Below, piece after piece: positions 25,019 to 34,602 of a stretch of DNA of 40,425 nucleotides. The notes beneath the pieces were generated by a model. It saw only the letters and a list, made by a program, of their open reading frames with translations, made no database searches and was not told the DNA's origin. Within the stretch, counting starts at the first letter, position 1. Each line of letters opens with the position of its first letter. Position numbers and translations under genes: made by a program. Source of the DNA: Fidelibacterota bacterium (GTDB lineage Bacteria > Marinisomatota > Marinisomatia > Marinisomatales > UBA1611); assembly GCA_002722105.1 (NCBI GenBank), contig PBKF01000044.1:1-40425 (forward strand), in the 5' to 3' direction.

Positions 25019-27151
25019 ATGCGTTACTTGCTTTCACTTTCTCTGATTTTAAACTTGTCATTTGGTCAAGAGAGACATCTCTATAAAATTCAAACTGCAG
25101 ATGATGAATATGACAAATATACTTCTGTTGGTAATTTAGGAATGACAATTACCAATTATGGGATATTGGGTAATGGATGGAACCGGATGGAAGATGGGAG
25201 TATAAATCCTTCCTGTGAATATAAACAATACACTGAAATTCCCAGAGAACAAATTGAGCATTTTTCCTATTCAGCTCTATGGGTAGGTGGAATCGTAAAT
25301 GGTCAGCGCCGTGTGTCAACAGCTATTGTAGACGGTGTTTTTGAATCCGGTGAAGCAGGGTTTGAGCTTTTTGCAAATTCACCAATAACAATTCAATCTT
25401 CTATTTCTTCAACAACTCAGGATTCAATGGCCCAATATTATTCACCGAATGCTATTTCTCATCAGGATATGATTTGTGATTTTAAGGATTATGGGATCAC
25501 AACTTCAGATAATTTGGGGATTCAGGGACATACTCCGCTTGGTCTGGACATACATTTGGAGTCTTATGCATGGAATTATTCTTACGCAGATGCTTTTGTG
25601 ATTTTAAATTATACATTTACGAATGCTTCCCCGGATACGGTTCATGATATTTATGCAGGAATCTGGGTAGATGCTTCTGTTGCCAATTTTAATTATACCG
25701 ATAAATACACACCCGGTGGTGGATTTACATGGTATGATAATTTAAATGGCTTTGATGAATCGGTAGATGAAAAAGAATTTAAACGCAATATCGGTTATCA
25801 GTATGATGCCAATGGTGATGATGGCTGGGCAGAATCATATGTTGGAATATCCGCCTTGGGAGGAAGCATTCCATATGACTATTTAAATACAAATTATTTT
25901 CAATGGGTTTGGACGAATTCAAATAACAGTGATTATCCTGCCTATAGCATGCCAATTACAGATGAAGAGCGGTATGATAAAATGTCATCTTCTGTTCCAA
26001 AAGGGTCAGGATCTGAATATACATCTGATGGTTATCCTGCTTCTGAAAACAGTTGGATGCTATTGCTTTCTGCTGGGCCTGTAGGTAATGAGCATAATGC
26101 TGATACTACTTCATGGAAATTAGCCCCTGGCGCATCCTGCAATATTGCATTTACTGTAGTTTGCGGATTATGGGCTTCGGGAGCTGACGGTAATTCAAAT
26201 GCAAGACGCCGAAATCTGCACGTAAATTATGACTGGGCTCAGCAAGCCTATGATGGTGAAGACAAAAATCGGAATAATCAATTGGACCCAGGGGAAGATA
26301 TAAATGAGAACGGGATTATAGACCGATATATTCTACCTGCACCACCACCATCTCCCAATATGGAAGTTGTCGTGGAATCAGAAAAAGTAACCTTATACTG
26401 GCAAAAGAATGCAGAGTCTTTTCTAGACCCTATCAGTCAGGATGCAGATTTTGAAGGTTATCGGGTCTATGGAGCAAGGAAAACTGCTAATGATGAGTTA
26501 GGTGAATTTTCCTTACTTTCAGAAATTGATTTAAAAAATGAAATAGGTTATAACACAGGATTTTCAACAGTACGCATTAAAAATGAATTTGGAGAACCAG
26601 ATAGTATTCTTGTTAATGGTACATTTTATCATTACAAATTTGTTAATACTAATATTAAGGATGGATGGTTAAATTATTATGCCATTACAGCCTATGATCA
26701 AGGTGATCCTGATGCGAATCTAGCAAGTTTAGAAAGTTCGATTTATTCGAATCGGGTTTATGTTTATCCCGGAGCATCAACTTCTCATGTCGGCGAGTGG
26801 GTAGGAGAGCCCACGGTATATCCTAATCCTTATAAGGGTCAGGCACTTTGGGATAGTTATGGCAGCCGCAGTAAGATGTTATGGTTTCGAAACCTGCCAA
26901 GGGAAGCAGAAATACGAATTTTTTCTTTAGCAGGTGATTTAGTTGATATTATCCAGCATGACCAAACCTATGTAGGGTCAGATATTGCAAATATTGATGC
27001 ACAGAAAAGCCCTCTCATGTCTGGTGGTGAACATGCCTGGGACTTAATTACCATGCATGATCAGGCGACGGCATCTGGACTATACCTGTTTACTGTTGAA
27101 GATAAAAACTCTGGGGAGATCAGGGAAGGGAAATTCCTGATAATTAAATAG
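25019..27151 (+). CDS. Large secreted T9SS cargo protein of unknown function
   Basis: A 710-residue protein. The signal peptide ends LSFG|Q17. The main body (about 20-410) is a beta-rich extracellular domain I do not recognise. It is rich in Trp, Tyr and Asn, with a repeated aromatic pattern around WVDASVANFNYTD. Around 414-434 is a calcium-loop-like DKNRNNQLDPGEDINENG. About 440-580 is Fn3-like (VTLYWQKN, YRVYGARK, YYAITAYD). About 600-710 is a T9SS sorting domain (VYPNPYKGQ, ending GKFLIIK). It starts right after the nuclease stop and is followed by a 44-base gap. Being cargo between a nuclease and an OB-fold protein, it may share a substrate with them. Confidence 0.75.
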   Translation: MRYLLSLSLILNLSFGQERHLYKIQTADDEYDKYTSVGNLGMTITNYGILGNGWNRMEDGSINPSCEYKQYTEIPREQIEHFSYSALWVGGIVNGQRRVSTAIVDGVFESGEAGFELFANSPITIQSSISSTTQDSMAQYYSPNAISHQDMICDFKDYGITTSDNLGIQGHTPLGLDIHLESYAWNYSYADAFVILNYTFTNASPDTVHDIYAGIWVDASVANFNYTDKYTPGGGFTWYDNLNGFDESVDEKEFKRNIGYQYDANGDDGWAESYVGISALGGSIPYDYLNTNYFQWVWTNSNNSDYPAYSMPITDEERYDKMSSSVPKGSGSEYTSDGYPASENSWMLLLSAGPVGNEHNADTTSWKLAPGASCNIAFTVVCGLWASGADGNSNARRRNLHVNYDWAQQAYDGEDKNRNNQLDPGEDINENGIIDRYILPAPPPSPNMEVVVESEKVTLYWQKNAESFLDPISQDADFEGYRVYGARKTANDELGEFSLLSEIDLKNEIGYNTGFSTVRIKNEFGEPDSILVNGTFYHYKFVNTNIKDGWLNYYAITAYDQGDPDANLASLESSIYSNRVYVYPGASTSHVGEWVGEPTVYPNPYKGQALWDSYGSRSKMLWFRNLPREAEIRIFSLAGDLVDIIQHDQTYVGSDIANIDAQKSPLMSGGEHAWDLITMHDQATASGLYLFTVEDKNSGEIREGKFLIIK

Positions 27152-27152
27152 G

Positions 27153-27172
27153 ACCTTTACATTTCAAAAGGT
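27153..27172 (+). other. Small intergenic hairpin before the cytochrome/OB-fold gene
   Basis: ACCTTT (27153-27158) and AAAGGT (27167-27172) can form a 6-bp stem with an 8-base loop, just after the stop of the 710-residue cargo gene. It is followed by TTTAAC rather than a U-run, so it is not a convincing terminator. It could mark an mRNA processing point. It lies in one of the few real gaps in this gene run. Confidence 0.25.
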
Positions 27173-27195
27173 TTAACAAGAATAAGGAGTAGTAA

Positions 27196-30138
27196 ATGAA
27201 AATAAAGATAACAATGTTCATTGCAATTGGTATGCTATTTGGACAAGTTGATTATGAATCACAGGTACAGACAATACTAAATAACAGTTGTGCCACAATT
27301 TGCCATGTAAATGGTGGCGGTTACCATGGTAATCTAGACCTTTCTTCATATGATAACCTCATGGCTGGAGACAGTAATAATGGCCCAGTAGTAGTAGCAG
27401 GAGATCATGCAAACAGTCTGCTCTGGCAGAAAGTTAACAGTGGAGCCATGCCTCCTTCAGGATCTGATTTATCTTCGGATGAAATAAATATAATTGCTGA
27501 TTGGATTGATGAAGGTGCTTTGCCGCAGCCATCCACAACAACGGCAATTTATGATATTCAATACGTGGCAGACCCTGACAATGATGATGCCAGTCCGCTG
27601 GAAGATCAGGAAGTTACTATTAGTGCTATTGTAACGGCTGAATTCTGGGGTTCCGATCAATTCCGGTACATGTATGTTCAAGATGCTGAAGGTCCTTGGA
27701 ATGGCATAGTCTGCTTTGAATACGATGGATGGGCGGAATTTAATTGGACTGATGACGATGGCAATATTGTGCAAGGACCGGCAGAAGGGGACAGTGTGAC
27801 ACTTACCGGGACAGTGGCTGAATATTACGGATTCACTCAATTGGGTGATGTAACTGAAGCCATTGCTCATGGTCCCGCAACTAATATTATTGAACCATCA
27901 GAAATCAGTGTTGGTGAAATAGGAGAAGCATACGAAGGCTGTCTCTTAGCAGTCAATAATGTGACTGTTTCGGACCCAGATTTAGGATACGGAGAATGGG
28001 AATTTACTGATGGAACAAATTCATCTCGCTGTGATGATAGATGGGACTATTTCTATTATCCGGTAACTGGCCAGGAGCTTAGGGAAATTGTAGGTGTATT
28101 AGATTATTCTTTCAGTAACTATAAAGTCCAGCCAAGATTAGCACGTGATGTAGTAGAAGCCGAAGGCGATCCTGTACGGATTCAACGGGTACAACAAGTA
28201 CTTCATAGTGACCTAATGAAAGCCTTTGAAGATGAAGAATCTGATATTTCCTACATGTTAGGGGATACCGTAACATTGGAAGGAGTTGTTACCATGCCAA
28301 CAGGATTAAGCTATGCCGGGTCTGGTATCAAATTTATTTTTGCAGATCCAAATGGCGGACCCTGGAGTGCTGTATTATCCTATGATCCCGATAGTTCTGC
28401 TTTTCCGACTCTGTTTGAAGGTGATTTAATTCGGGCTACAGGATATGTTTACGAATATTCAACCGGCCCTGCAAACATGACTGAATTATTCATTACAGAA
28501 CCAATTGATCTTATTGATACAGATCAAACATTGCCCACTCCGGACTCAGTTGGGACTGGTGATTTACGCTTGCCCACAGAAGCTGAACAATGGGGCAATG
28601 TGATGGTACGTATTGAAAATGGATATGTGACTAGTAACGATTATCCTTATGAGGTTTTTGAAGTGGATGATGGCTCTGGCGGTGTTATAGTGGATGATGA
28701 TTCTTACATAATACAAGACTACTTCACAGAGGTTGGTGTTCCGCCTATAGGTGGGTTGGTCCAGTCTATTGAAGGCTGGGTTTACCACCACTTTGGTAGC
28801 AATGCTGATTCTAGTGCATACAAAATATGTCCTTTATATGTGGATGACATTGAATTTGGTGCTGGTCCACCAGCTATAAATAATCCAAGTCGTGAGCCAT
28901 GTGCACCGACGTCAGATGATACTGAAGTCACAGTTTCCTGTGTTATAATGGATAATTCATCTATAGCGGAAGCTATGATCTATTATTCTATCAATGGTGG
29001 AGAATATATAACAGCTACTATGACTTCTGATGATGATTCAACCTTCTCAGGTGTTATACCAGTTTCTGAAGGGGACGATGTTCATTATTATATGTCAGCT
29101 ACAGACGATGGTACTGATCAAGCAGAGCCTAAAACCAGTTACTTTCCCTATGATATTGATCATGATCAATTGGGATTTCTTGTGACAGATGACCTGACTA
29201 TTTCACATGTGCAGGGAACACCATGGGCTTCAGGAAACACCCGTTATGAAGGATGTAATGTAAGCTTAACCGGAATTGTTACAGCTGATACAGCACAATA
29301 CAATTCTAGCTACAGTTCCTATGCTTTCCAGGATGGAACTGGACAGTGGAATGGCCTTGTTTTTGATACAGAAGACTTGGTTGAAGTTGCTATGGGTGAT
29401 GAAGTAACTGTAAGTGGTTTGATTACAGACTATGATCCAGATTGGGATTTCAAGTTTGGTGGTAATACACGACTCATTGATGCCACAGTAACTGTAAATT
29501 CATCCGGTAATGATATGCCTGCATCTGCTAATGTTTCTTGTAGCGATTTGGCTCAGACTGGAGAAGAAGTGGAATCTTATGAAGGAGTATTAGTAAAGAT
29601 GGAAAATGTAACTATTTCAGCGGTAAATAGTTATGACTGGTCTGTAACAGATGCATCAGGTATGGAAGCATTGATTGATGACGATATGGCAACCATGGAT
29701 GCTGACAACTATATGAGTGACCTCATTGTAGGCCAAGAGCTGGACTATGTTATGGGTATCTTTAATTATAGCTTTGGTACCTATAAAGTTCAGATCCGAA
29801 ATCTAGGTGATTTAGGAGCTACAGTTGCTATTCATGATGATGTGCAGGTGAATCCTTATACTTATGCGCTCCATGATAATTTTCCTAATCCATTCAACCC
29901 GGAAACGCAAATTCGTTTTTCTATGGGCGGACAGGAAAATGTCACCCTAACTATTTATGATATTATGGGCCGCCGTGTACGGAGTCTCATTAACGGAGAA
30001 TCCTATTCATCCGGTTTTCATGTGATTAACTGGGATGGAAAAGATAATGTCGGTCAAAAAGTAGCTTCAGGGATGTATATTTATCGGATTTCAGCCGGTG
30101 ATTTCATCGCAGACAAAAAGATGCTTTTGGTGAAATAA
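27196..30138 (+). CDS. T9SS-exported cytochrome c-like protein with OB-fold repeats
   Basis: A 980-residue protein. The signal peptide ends MLFG|Q17. Residues about 18-105 form a small cytochrome c-like domain with an unusual C32-A-T-I-C36-H37 (CX3CH) heme motif and M85 in GAMPPSG as likely sixth ligand, followed by EINIIADWIDEGA as in planctomycete-type cytochrome c domains. Three repeats of paired OB-fold-like units follow (about 118-318, 352-555 and 683-875), with an Ig-like segment (558-651). The tail (888-980) is a T9SS domain with FPNPFNPETQIRF, ending MLLVK. It has a strong AAGGAG at 27184-27189, six bases before the ATG, rare in this window and suggesting high expression. Role unknown; surface electron transfer or nucleic-acid/glycan binding are possible. 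Confidence 0.78.
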   Translation: MKIKITMFIAIGMLFGQVDYESQVQTILNNSCATICHVNGGGYHGNLDLSSYDNLMAGDSNNGPVVVAGDHANSLLWQKVNSGAMPPSGSDLSSDEINIIADWIDEGALPQPSTTTAIYDIQYVADPDNDDASPLEDQEVTISAIVTAEFWGSDQFRYMYVQDAEGPWNGIVCFEYDGWAEFNWTDDDGNIVQGPAEGDSVTLTGTVAEYYGFTQLGDVTEAIAHGPATNIIEPSEISVGEIGEAYEGCLLAVNNVTVSDPDLGYGEWEFTDGTNSSRCDDRWDYFYYPVTGQELREIVGVLDYSFSNYKVQPRLARDVVEAEGDPVRIQRVQQVLHSDLMKAFEDEESDISYMLGDTVTLEGVVTMPTGLSYAGSGIKFIFADPNGGPWSAVLSYDPDSSAFPTLFEGDLIRATGYVYEYSTGPANMTELFITEPIDLIDTDQTLPTPDSVGTGDLRLPTEAEQWGNVMVRIENGYVTSNDYPYEVFEVDDGSGGVIVDDDSYIIQDYFTEVGVPPIGGLVQSIEGWVYHHFGSNADSSAYKICPLYVDDIEFGAGPPAINNPSREPCAPTSDDTEVTVSCVIMDNSSIAEAMIYYSINGGEYITATMTSDDDSTFSGVIPVSEGDDVHYYMSATDDGTDQAEPKTSYFPYDIDHDQLGFLVTDDLTISHVQGTPWASGNTRYEGCNVSLTGIVTADTAQYNSSYSSYAFQDGTGQWNGLVFDTEDLVEVAMGDEVTVSGLITDYDPDWDFKFGGNTRLIDATVTVNSSGNDMPASANVSCSDLAQTGEEVESYEGVLVKMENVTISAVNSYDWSVTDASGMEALIDDDMATMDADNYMSDLIVGQELDYVMGIFNYSFGTYKVQIRNLGDLGATVAIHDDVQVNPYTYALHDNFPNPFNPETQIRFSMGGQENVTLTIYDIMGRRVRSLINGESYSSGFHVINWDGKDNVGQKVASGMYIYRISAGDFIADKKMLLVK

Positions 30139-30150
30139 GAATAAAGAAGA

Positions 30151-30180
30151 CGGGCGGGGTTTTCCCCGCCCGCTTTAATT
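30151..30180 (+). terminator. Strong Rho-independent terminator
   Basis: CGGGCGGGG (30151-30159), loop TTTT, and CCCCGCCCG (30164-30172) form a perfect 9-bp GC stem, followed by CTTTAATTT. It is GC-rich in an otherwise AT-rich window and lies 13 bases past the stop of the cytochrome/OB-fold gene. The A-rich flank upstream means it might also work on the other strand. It ends the long run of secretion genes. Confidence 0.9.
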
Positions 30181-30184
30181 TCAC

Positions 30185-31849
30185 ATGCGCTTTTATTTTT
30201 TTTATCTTCCCATTTTTTTATTTATAAGTTTGTCCTGTCAGCGCTGGGACTATAAAGATCCATCAAATCCAGTAGAAACTTTAGCGCCTGAGACCCATTT
30301 AAGCCTCATTGCTTTAGACACCATTTGGGTTGCGCCGCAAGTTGGGGAAACTGGTGATACAACATTATTCTACCTAATTGATTATTATGATTCTGTTTAT
30401 GTGATTATTGATTCCATGGAGGTGACAGATACTACCAATGGCGATACAACTTACTGGACATATGATACGTCTAATTATCTTTGGTGGGGAACAGATTTAT
30501 CAGGTGAGGAGCAAGGTTTTGAAACAATTTCATTGTTTGATACACTGGCTTTCCATACAATTACAACCAGTAAACAGGAATTAAGTTGGTGGGGTGATGA
30601 TCCAGATGGTGATGTAGTTGGTTATTATTACCGTTGGAGTACTGATTCAGATTGGAATTACACAGAAGAAGAGGGAGGAATATTTTATGTTCCGATTCGA
30701 ACAGAATTAGATATATTTTCATTTGAAATAAAAGCAGTGGATAACGATAGGAATGAAGATACCAGTCCTGCTAAATTAGTTTTACCTATAAAAAACTCAC
30801 CACCTCAAATTTCTTTTCGCTATCTATCTAATCCACAAATTGCCGATATAAGCAGTGATACAAGTTATACATTTCCTACTCGTACTTTTATATGGGATTT
30901 ATATGATCAGGATGGGAACGAAACCATCACAGATATTTTTTATACTTTGAATGATACCTGTGATACTTGTTGGCAACGTTTAGATAGCGATGCTTCCAGT
31001 ATTACACTCACGAATCTGGATGAAGGATTATATACAATCTATTTTAAATGTAAAGACATTGCCGGGGCGGAAAGTAAAATGATTCAATTTCCTGATTCTA
31101 CAAATGAAAATGAAGCTCAGATTTGGAAAGTAAAACCAATAATCGGAGATGTATTGATAGTGGATGATTATCCGTTGGATGGTGATAATAATACCCTGAA
31201 CTGGTTCTCAAGCAAAATGGATACGGTTTTGGGCGAAAGTAATTATTCGTTCTGGGAGATAGGCGATGAGTTACCGTTTTCTGCAACAGATGTTTCTGCT
31301 AATCTAAATTATTTTAAACACATTATTTGGTTTACAGCCTACAATAATACTGCTGCTTCCAATGATACTTATAATAGTGCTGAAGCGAGTTTAGTGAATT
31401 TTATCATGGGTGGCGGAAATCTATTCATAAACCCTATTGATTTTGAAGATACTACCTTCACCTGGTTCCCTATGGATTCCATGACCACTTTAAATCCAAA
31501 TGGCCGTCTCAGGTCTCAGCGGGTTGTTGAAAGTGCCATCGATTCAACTTTAGATCTGGAAGTATCCAGTTTAATTGCAGTAAAAGTAAAAGGATTTTGG
31601 CCTGATGAATCCGAGTTTGAAACGGTTACGGAATTATATTATATGGCAGATCCTCAAAATGGTGATGGCTGGACAGGAAATCCAACCGTATGTAGTATGG
31701 GACAATATAAAGTTTCACCGACAGAATTATCCGGTAAAGTAGTCATTTTGACATTACCGCTTTATGATGGAAATCGATCCAAATTAGATGGAAATGGTAC
31801 GCCACTAAAGTTTTTTCAGTACTTATTTGATGAGGAATTCATCGAATGA
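30185..31849 (+). CDS. Lipoprotein with Ig/Fn3-like domains and GATase1-like C-terminal domain
   Basis: A 554-residue lipoprotein with lipobox SLSC18 and Q at +2. Residues about 50-310 contain Ig/Fn3-like beta domains (SWWGDDPDGDVVGYYYRWS; WDLYDQDGNETITDIFY). Residues about 322-550 (VLIVDDYPLDGD; HIIWFTAYNN; EASLVNFIMGGGNLFI) look like the flavodoxin-like, class-I-glutamine-amidotransferase-type fold often found as a non-catalytic domain in secreted proteins. I see no clear catalytic Cys/His. It begins only about 12 bases after the terminator stem and overlaps the TonB receptor gene by 4 bases. It is plausibly the surface or periplasmic partner lipoprotein of that receptor, in the manner of SusD-like or other receptor-coupled lipoproteins, but it is not SusD-related. 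Confidence 0.7.
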   Translation: MRFYFFYLPIFLFISLSCQRWDYKDPSNPVETLAPETHLSLIALDTIWVAPQVGETGDTTLFYLIDYYDSVYVIIDSMEVTDTTNGDTTYWTYDTSNYLWWGTDLSGEEQGFETISLFDTLAFHTITTSKQELSWWGDDPDGDVVGYYYRWSTDSDWNYTEEEGGIFYVPIRTELDIFSFEIKAVDNDRNEDTSPAKLVLPIKNSPPQISFRYLSNPQIADISSDTSYTFPTRTFIWDLYDQDGNETITDIFYTLNDTCDTCWQRLDSDASSITLTNLDEGLYTIYFKCKDIAGAESKMIQFPDSTNENEAQIWKVKPIIGDVLIVDDYPLDGDNNTLNWFSSKMDTVLGESNYSFWEIGDELPFSATDVSANLNYFKHIIWFTAYNNTAASNDTYNSAEASLVNFIMGGGNLFINPIDFEDTTFTWFPMDSMTTLNPNGRLRSQRVVESAIDSTLDLEVSSLIAVKVKGFWPDESEFETVTELYYMADPQNGDGWTGNPTVCSMGQYKVSPTELSGKVVILTLPLYDGNRSKLDGNGTPLKFFQYLFDEEFIE

Positions 31850-34602
31850 GGAATCTACAATTATTTTTAATGGCAACGATGCTCTTTGCACAAAATTCAG
31901 GAACAATTTCTGGTAAAATCACGGATGAAAAAAGTGGAGTAGGGCTGCCTGGAGTCAACATCATGATCAAAGGTACCTACTATGGTACTGCATCAGATGT
32001 TGATGGAAATTATCGGATTACTAATATTAATCCAGGCAGTTATGATATAGAAATTTCAATGATTGGTTATAAAGTAATCTTAAAAACTGGAGTTGAAATT
32101 GTAAGCGGGGATAAAATCAAATTAAGTTTTGAAATGGAAGAAACGGTCCTGAGTTTTGGAGAAGATGTTGTGGTGATGGGGAAAAAGCCACTTTTTGATG
32201 TTGATGAAACTGCTTCTTTGGCCAGAGTTCGTAAAGAGGATATCGAAAACAAAGTTGTCTCAAGTGTTGAAGATATTTTATCGGAACAAATCGGTGTAAC
32301 AACTCAAGATAATGAAATCCATATACGTGGCGGTCGTATTGATGAAAGCATATTTGTAGTGGACGGTTTCTCTGTGAAAGATCCTTTGTCCGGATATTCC
32401 GGAAATTTATTTGTAAATGCTGATGCCATTGAGGAATTAGAAATTGTTACCGGCGGTTATAATGCGGAATACGGCCAGGCCATGTCTGGTGTGGTCAATA
32501 TAAAACTAAAAGAAGGGAGTGACCATTATGAAGGTGCAGTGAAATATGCCAGTGACAGGTTTTTGGCTGATAATTTTAACTCAGATCGTATAGAATTTAA
32601 CTTTGGTGGTCCAGATCTATTTTTACAAACAATCCCCAGATTAGTAAATGTGGATCTACCTGGGCGATTCTCATTCTTTTTAAATGGCTATGGTAAAATG
32701 TATGATGGGAATCTTCCTATCGCTTCTAAGCTGTACCCTCATCGTTATTGGAAGCCTAAATTTATTTCGGAAAAAAGTGCAGATAATTTTATGGCCAGTT
32801 TAGCATCACGTGAAAATAACGACTGGCACCTTCTATATAAAATGACCTGGGAGTGGACAGCGAAGAAAAAATTATCTTTGTCCTATGATGCATCTATGAA
32901 TATCAATCAGGGGTACTACATGCCAAGGGCCTTTGCTTCCACGTATTTTCCTTACCGCTACATGAATATTCTGGATAATTATAATACCATTACCAGAGAC
33001 ACACGCTTGATCAATTTAAATTGGACCCACACCTTATCTACAAAATCATTTTACGAATTTACCATAGGAAAATTTTCAACCATGGAACACAGTGCAGTGC
33101 AAGATTTGCATTGGACAGATTATCAGGAAAGATTAGATCTAGAACCAATTAATTATAATATCGATAATACAAGCAATGATGGGAATATCCATATTACCTA
33201 TGGAGATGAATTTTATGATACTGGTTTTGCCCCGGAGTGGTATGACCTTTCCAGTGAAAATACTCGCATGGATTTTGATTGGACTTACCATACGAAAACA
33301 AGACATAAGCTCAAAACCGGTTTTGAGCATACGATTACTGACATTCAGGTTTTAGATATTGATGAACCCTGGAGTGGTTCATCTGGATTTGGCGCCAATT
33401 ACGATCGTTATAATGCAAAAACATATTTTGGTGCATTCTATTTCCAGGACAGAATTATTTTCGAAGGCATGACGTTGAATATTGGTTTTCGTACTGATTA
33501 TTGGATACCTGGCAGGTATGTGGAAGAAGCTATTAGTGATACTGCCAATATCATTATCACCGATGAAGCAAGGAAAATTTTTGAAGAAGAGACATTTGAT
33601 TTTCCATGGGCTGGCGACCCGTTTAAAATGAAAGCCCGCTTGAGTCCTAGATTTGGTATATCACATCCGGTGACAGACAATGATGTACTTTATTTTTATT
33701 ACGGACATTTTTCCCAACTACCAACGTTTCAGTATGTTTATGCTAAAATCAATTCTAAATCTCAATCTACTTATCAGGTATTTGGGAATCCCAATCTGAA
33801 TCCAAAAACAACTGTTCAATATGAGCTGGGCCTGAAGCATCGATTCAGCGAAGACCAAGTCTTGGAGTTAAAAGCTTACTGGAAGGATATGTTTGATTAC
33901 GAAACGTCTCAAACTATCCAACCATCAAATCCAAAATATGCCCACCTTTCCTTTAATATGTATTTCAATGCTGACTATGCCAGAGCAAGAGGGATTGAAG
34001 CCATTCTAAAGAGTCGTTTATTACGAAATTGGTTTGTAGACTTGAATTTTAACTACAGTATTGTAACAGGAAAGAGTTCTTCACCATTAGATAATTTATT
34101 GGTACAGGCTGGGCAATTATCTGAAAAACCCTTAGGTGAAAATTATATGAGTTGGGATCGCCCATTTCATTTTTTTACGAACTTATCCTACAATCATCCT
34201 AAAAATTGGGGTGCATCAGCTAGAGTCGAATTTGAATCTGGACGTCGCTATACCCGTTCAATTCAGGATACTATTATATATATAGATGAGCGGGCATATT
34301 ATGATGGCCCCCGGGAAGATGACCGCCCCTATGCTTACATTAGCGACCTTATAAAAAAGAACATTGATCTGAAATTTTTTAAAACAATTAGCATGGGTCA
34401 CTTCAGGCTAAAAACTTATGTTGAGATTGAAAATCTGATGAATCAATTAACCCCCCGTCGAGTCAATCCTTATACAGGAAGCGGTTATGAGCCGGGAGAG
34501 ATATTTGGTTACAATCTAGCAAACAGCCCCAATCCCAACTATGATCCTTCCCGTTATAACAGGCCTCGGACGATGGAAATTGGACTTCAGGTGATATTCT
34601 GA
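31846..34602 (+). CDS. TonB-dependent outer-membrane receptor
   Basis: A 918-residue protein with a signal peptide ending LFA|Q16. Residues 18-100 are a carboxypeptidase-regulatory-like domain (GTISGKITDEKSG, GLPGVNIMIKGT, SDVDGNYRI). About 115-225 is the TonB plug (SVEDILSEQIGVTT; IHIRGGRIDESIFVVDGFSV; NAEYGQAMSGVVNIKLKEG). The remainder is a beta-barrel ending with the aromatic terminus GLQVIF. It would import a bound ligand across the outer membrane using the proton-motive force via TonB/ExbBD, which are not in the window. It overlaps the lipoprotein gene upstream and the PorV-like gene downstream. Ligand unknown; no siderophore, cobalamin or Sus-specific feature is visible. Confidence 0.88.
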   Translation: MRNLQLFLMATMLFAQNSGTISGKITDEKSGVGLPGVNIMIKGTYYGTASDVDGNYRITNINPGSYDIEISMIGYKVILKTGVEIVSGDKIKLSFEMEETVLSFGEDVVVMGKKPLFDVDETASLARVRKEDIENKVVSSVEDILSEQIGVTTQDNEIHIRGGRIDESIFVVDGFSVKDPLSGYSGNLFVNADAIEELEIVTGGYNAEYGQAMSGVVNIKLKEGSDHYEGAVKYASDRFLADNFNSDRIEFNFGGPDLFLQTIPRLVNVDLPGRFSFFLNGYGKMYDGNLPIASKLYPHRYWKPKFISEKSADNFMASLASRENNDWHLLYKMTWEWTAKKKLSLSYDASMNINQGYYMPRAFASTYFPYRYMNILDNYNTITRDTRLINLNWTHTLSTKSFYEFTIGKFSTMEHSAVQDLHWTDYQERLDLEPINYNIDNTSNDGNIHITYGDEFYDTGFAPEWYDLSSENTRMDFDWTYHTKTRHKLKTGFEHTITDIQVLDIDEPWSGSSGFGANYDRYNAKTYFGAFYFQDRIIFEGMTLNIGFRTDYWIPGRYVEEAISDTANIIITDEARKIFEEETFDFPWAGDPFKMKARLSPRFGISHPVTDNDVLYFYYGHFSQLPTFQYVYAKINSKSQSTYQVFGNPNLNPKTTVQYELGLKHRFSEDQVLELKAYWKDMFDYETSQTIQPSNPKYAHLSFNMYFNADYARARGIEAILKSRLLRNWFVDLNFNYSIVTGKSSSPLDNLLVQAGQLSEKPLGENYMSWDRPFHFFTNLSYNHPKNWGASARVEFESGRRYTRSIQDTIIYIDERAYYDGPREDDRPYAYISDLIKKNIDLKFFKTISMGHFRLKTYVEIENLMNQLTPRRVNPYTGSGYEPGEIFGYNLANSPNPNYDPSRYNRPRTMEIGLQVIF

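Noticed and set aside
27469..27870. 133-residue minus-strand open frame opposite the cytochrome/OB-fold gene
   Set aside because: Antisense to a confident gene, with no motif or start context.
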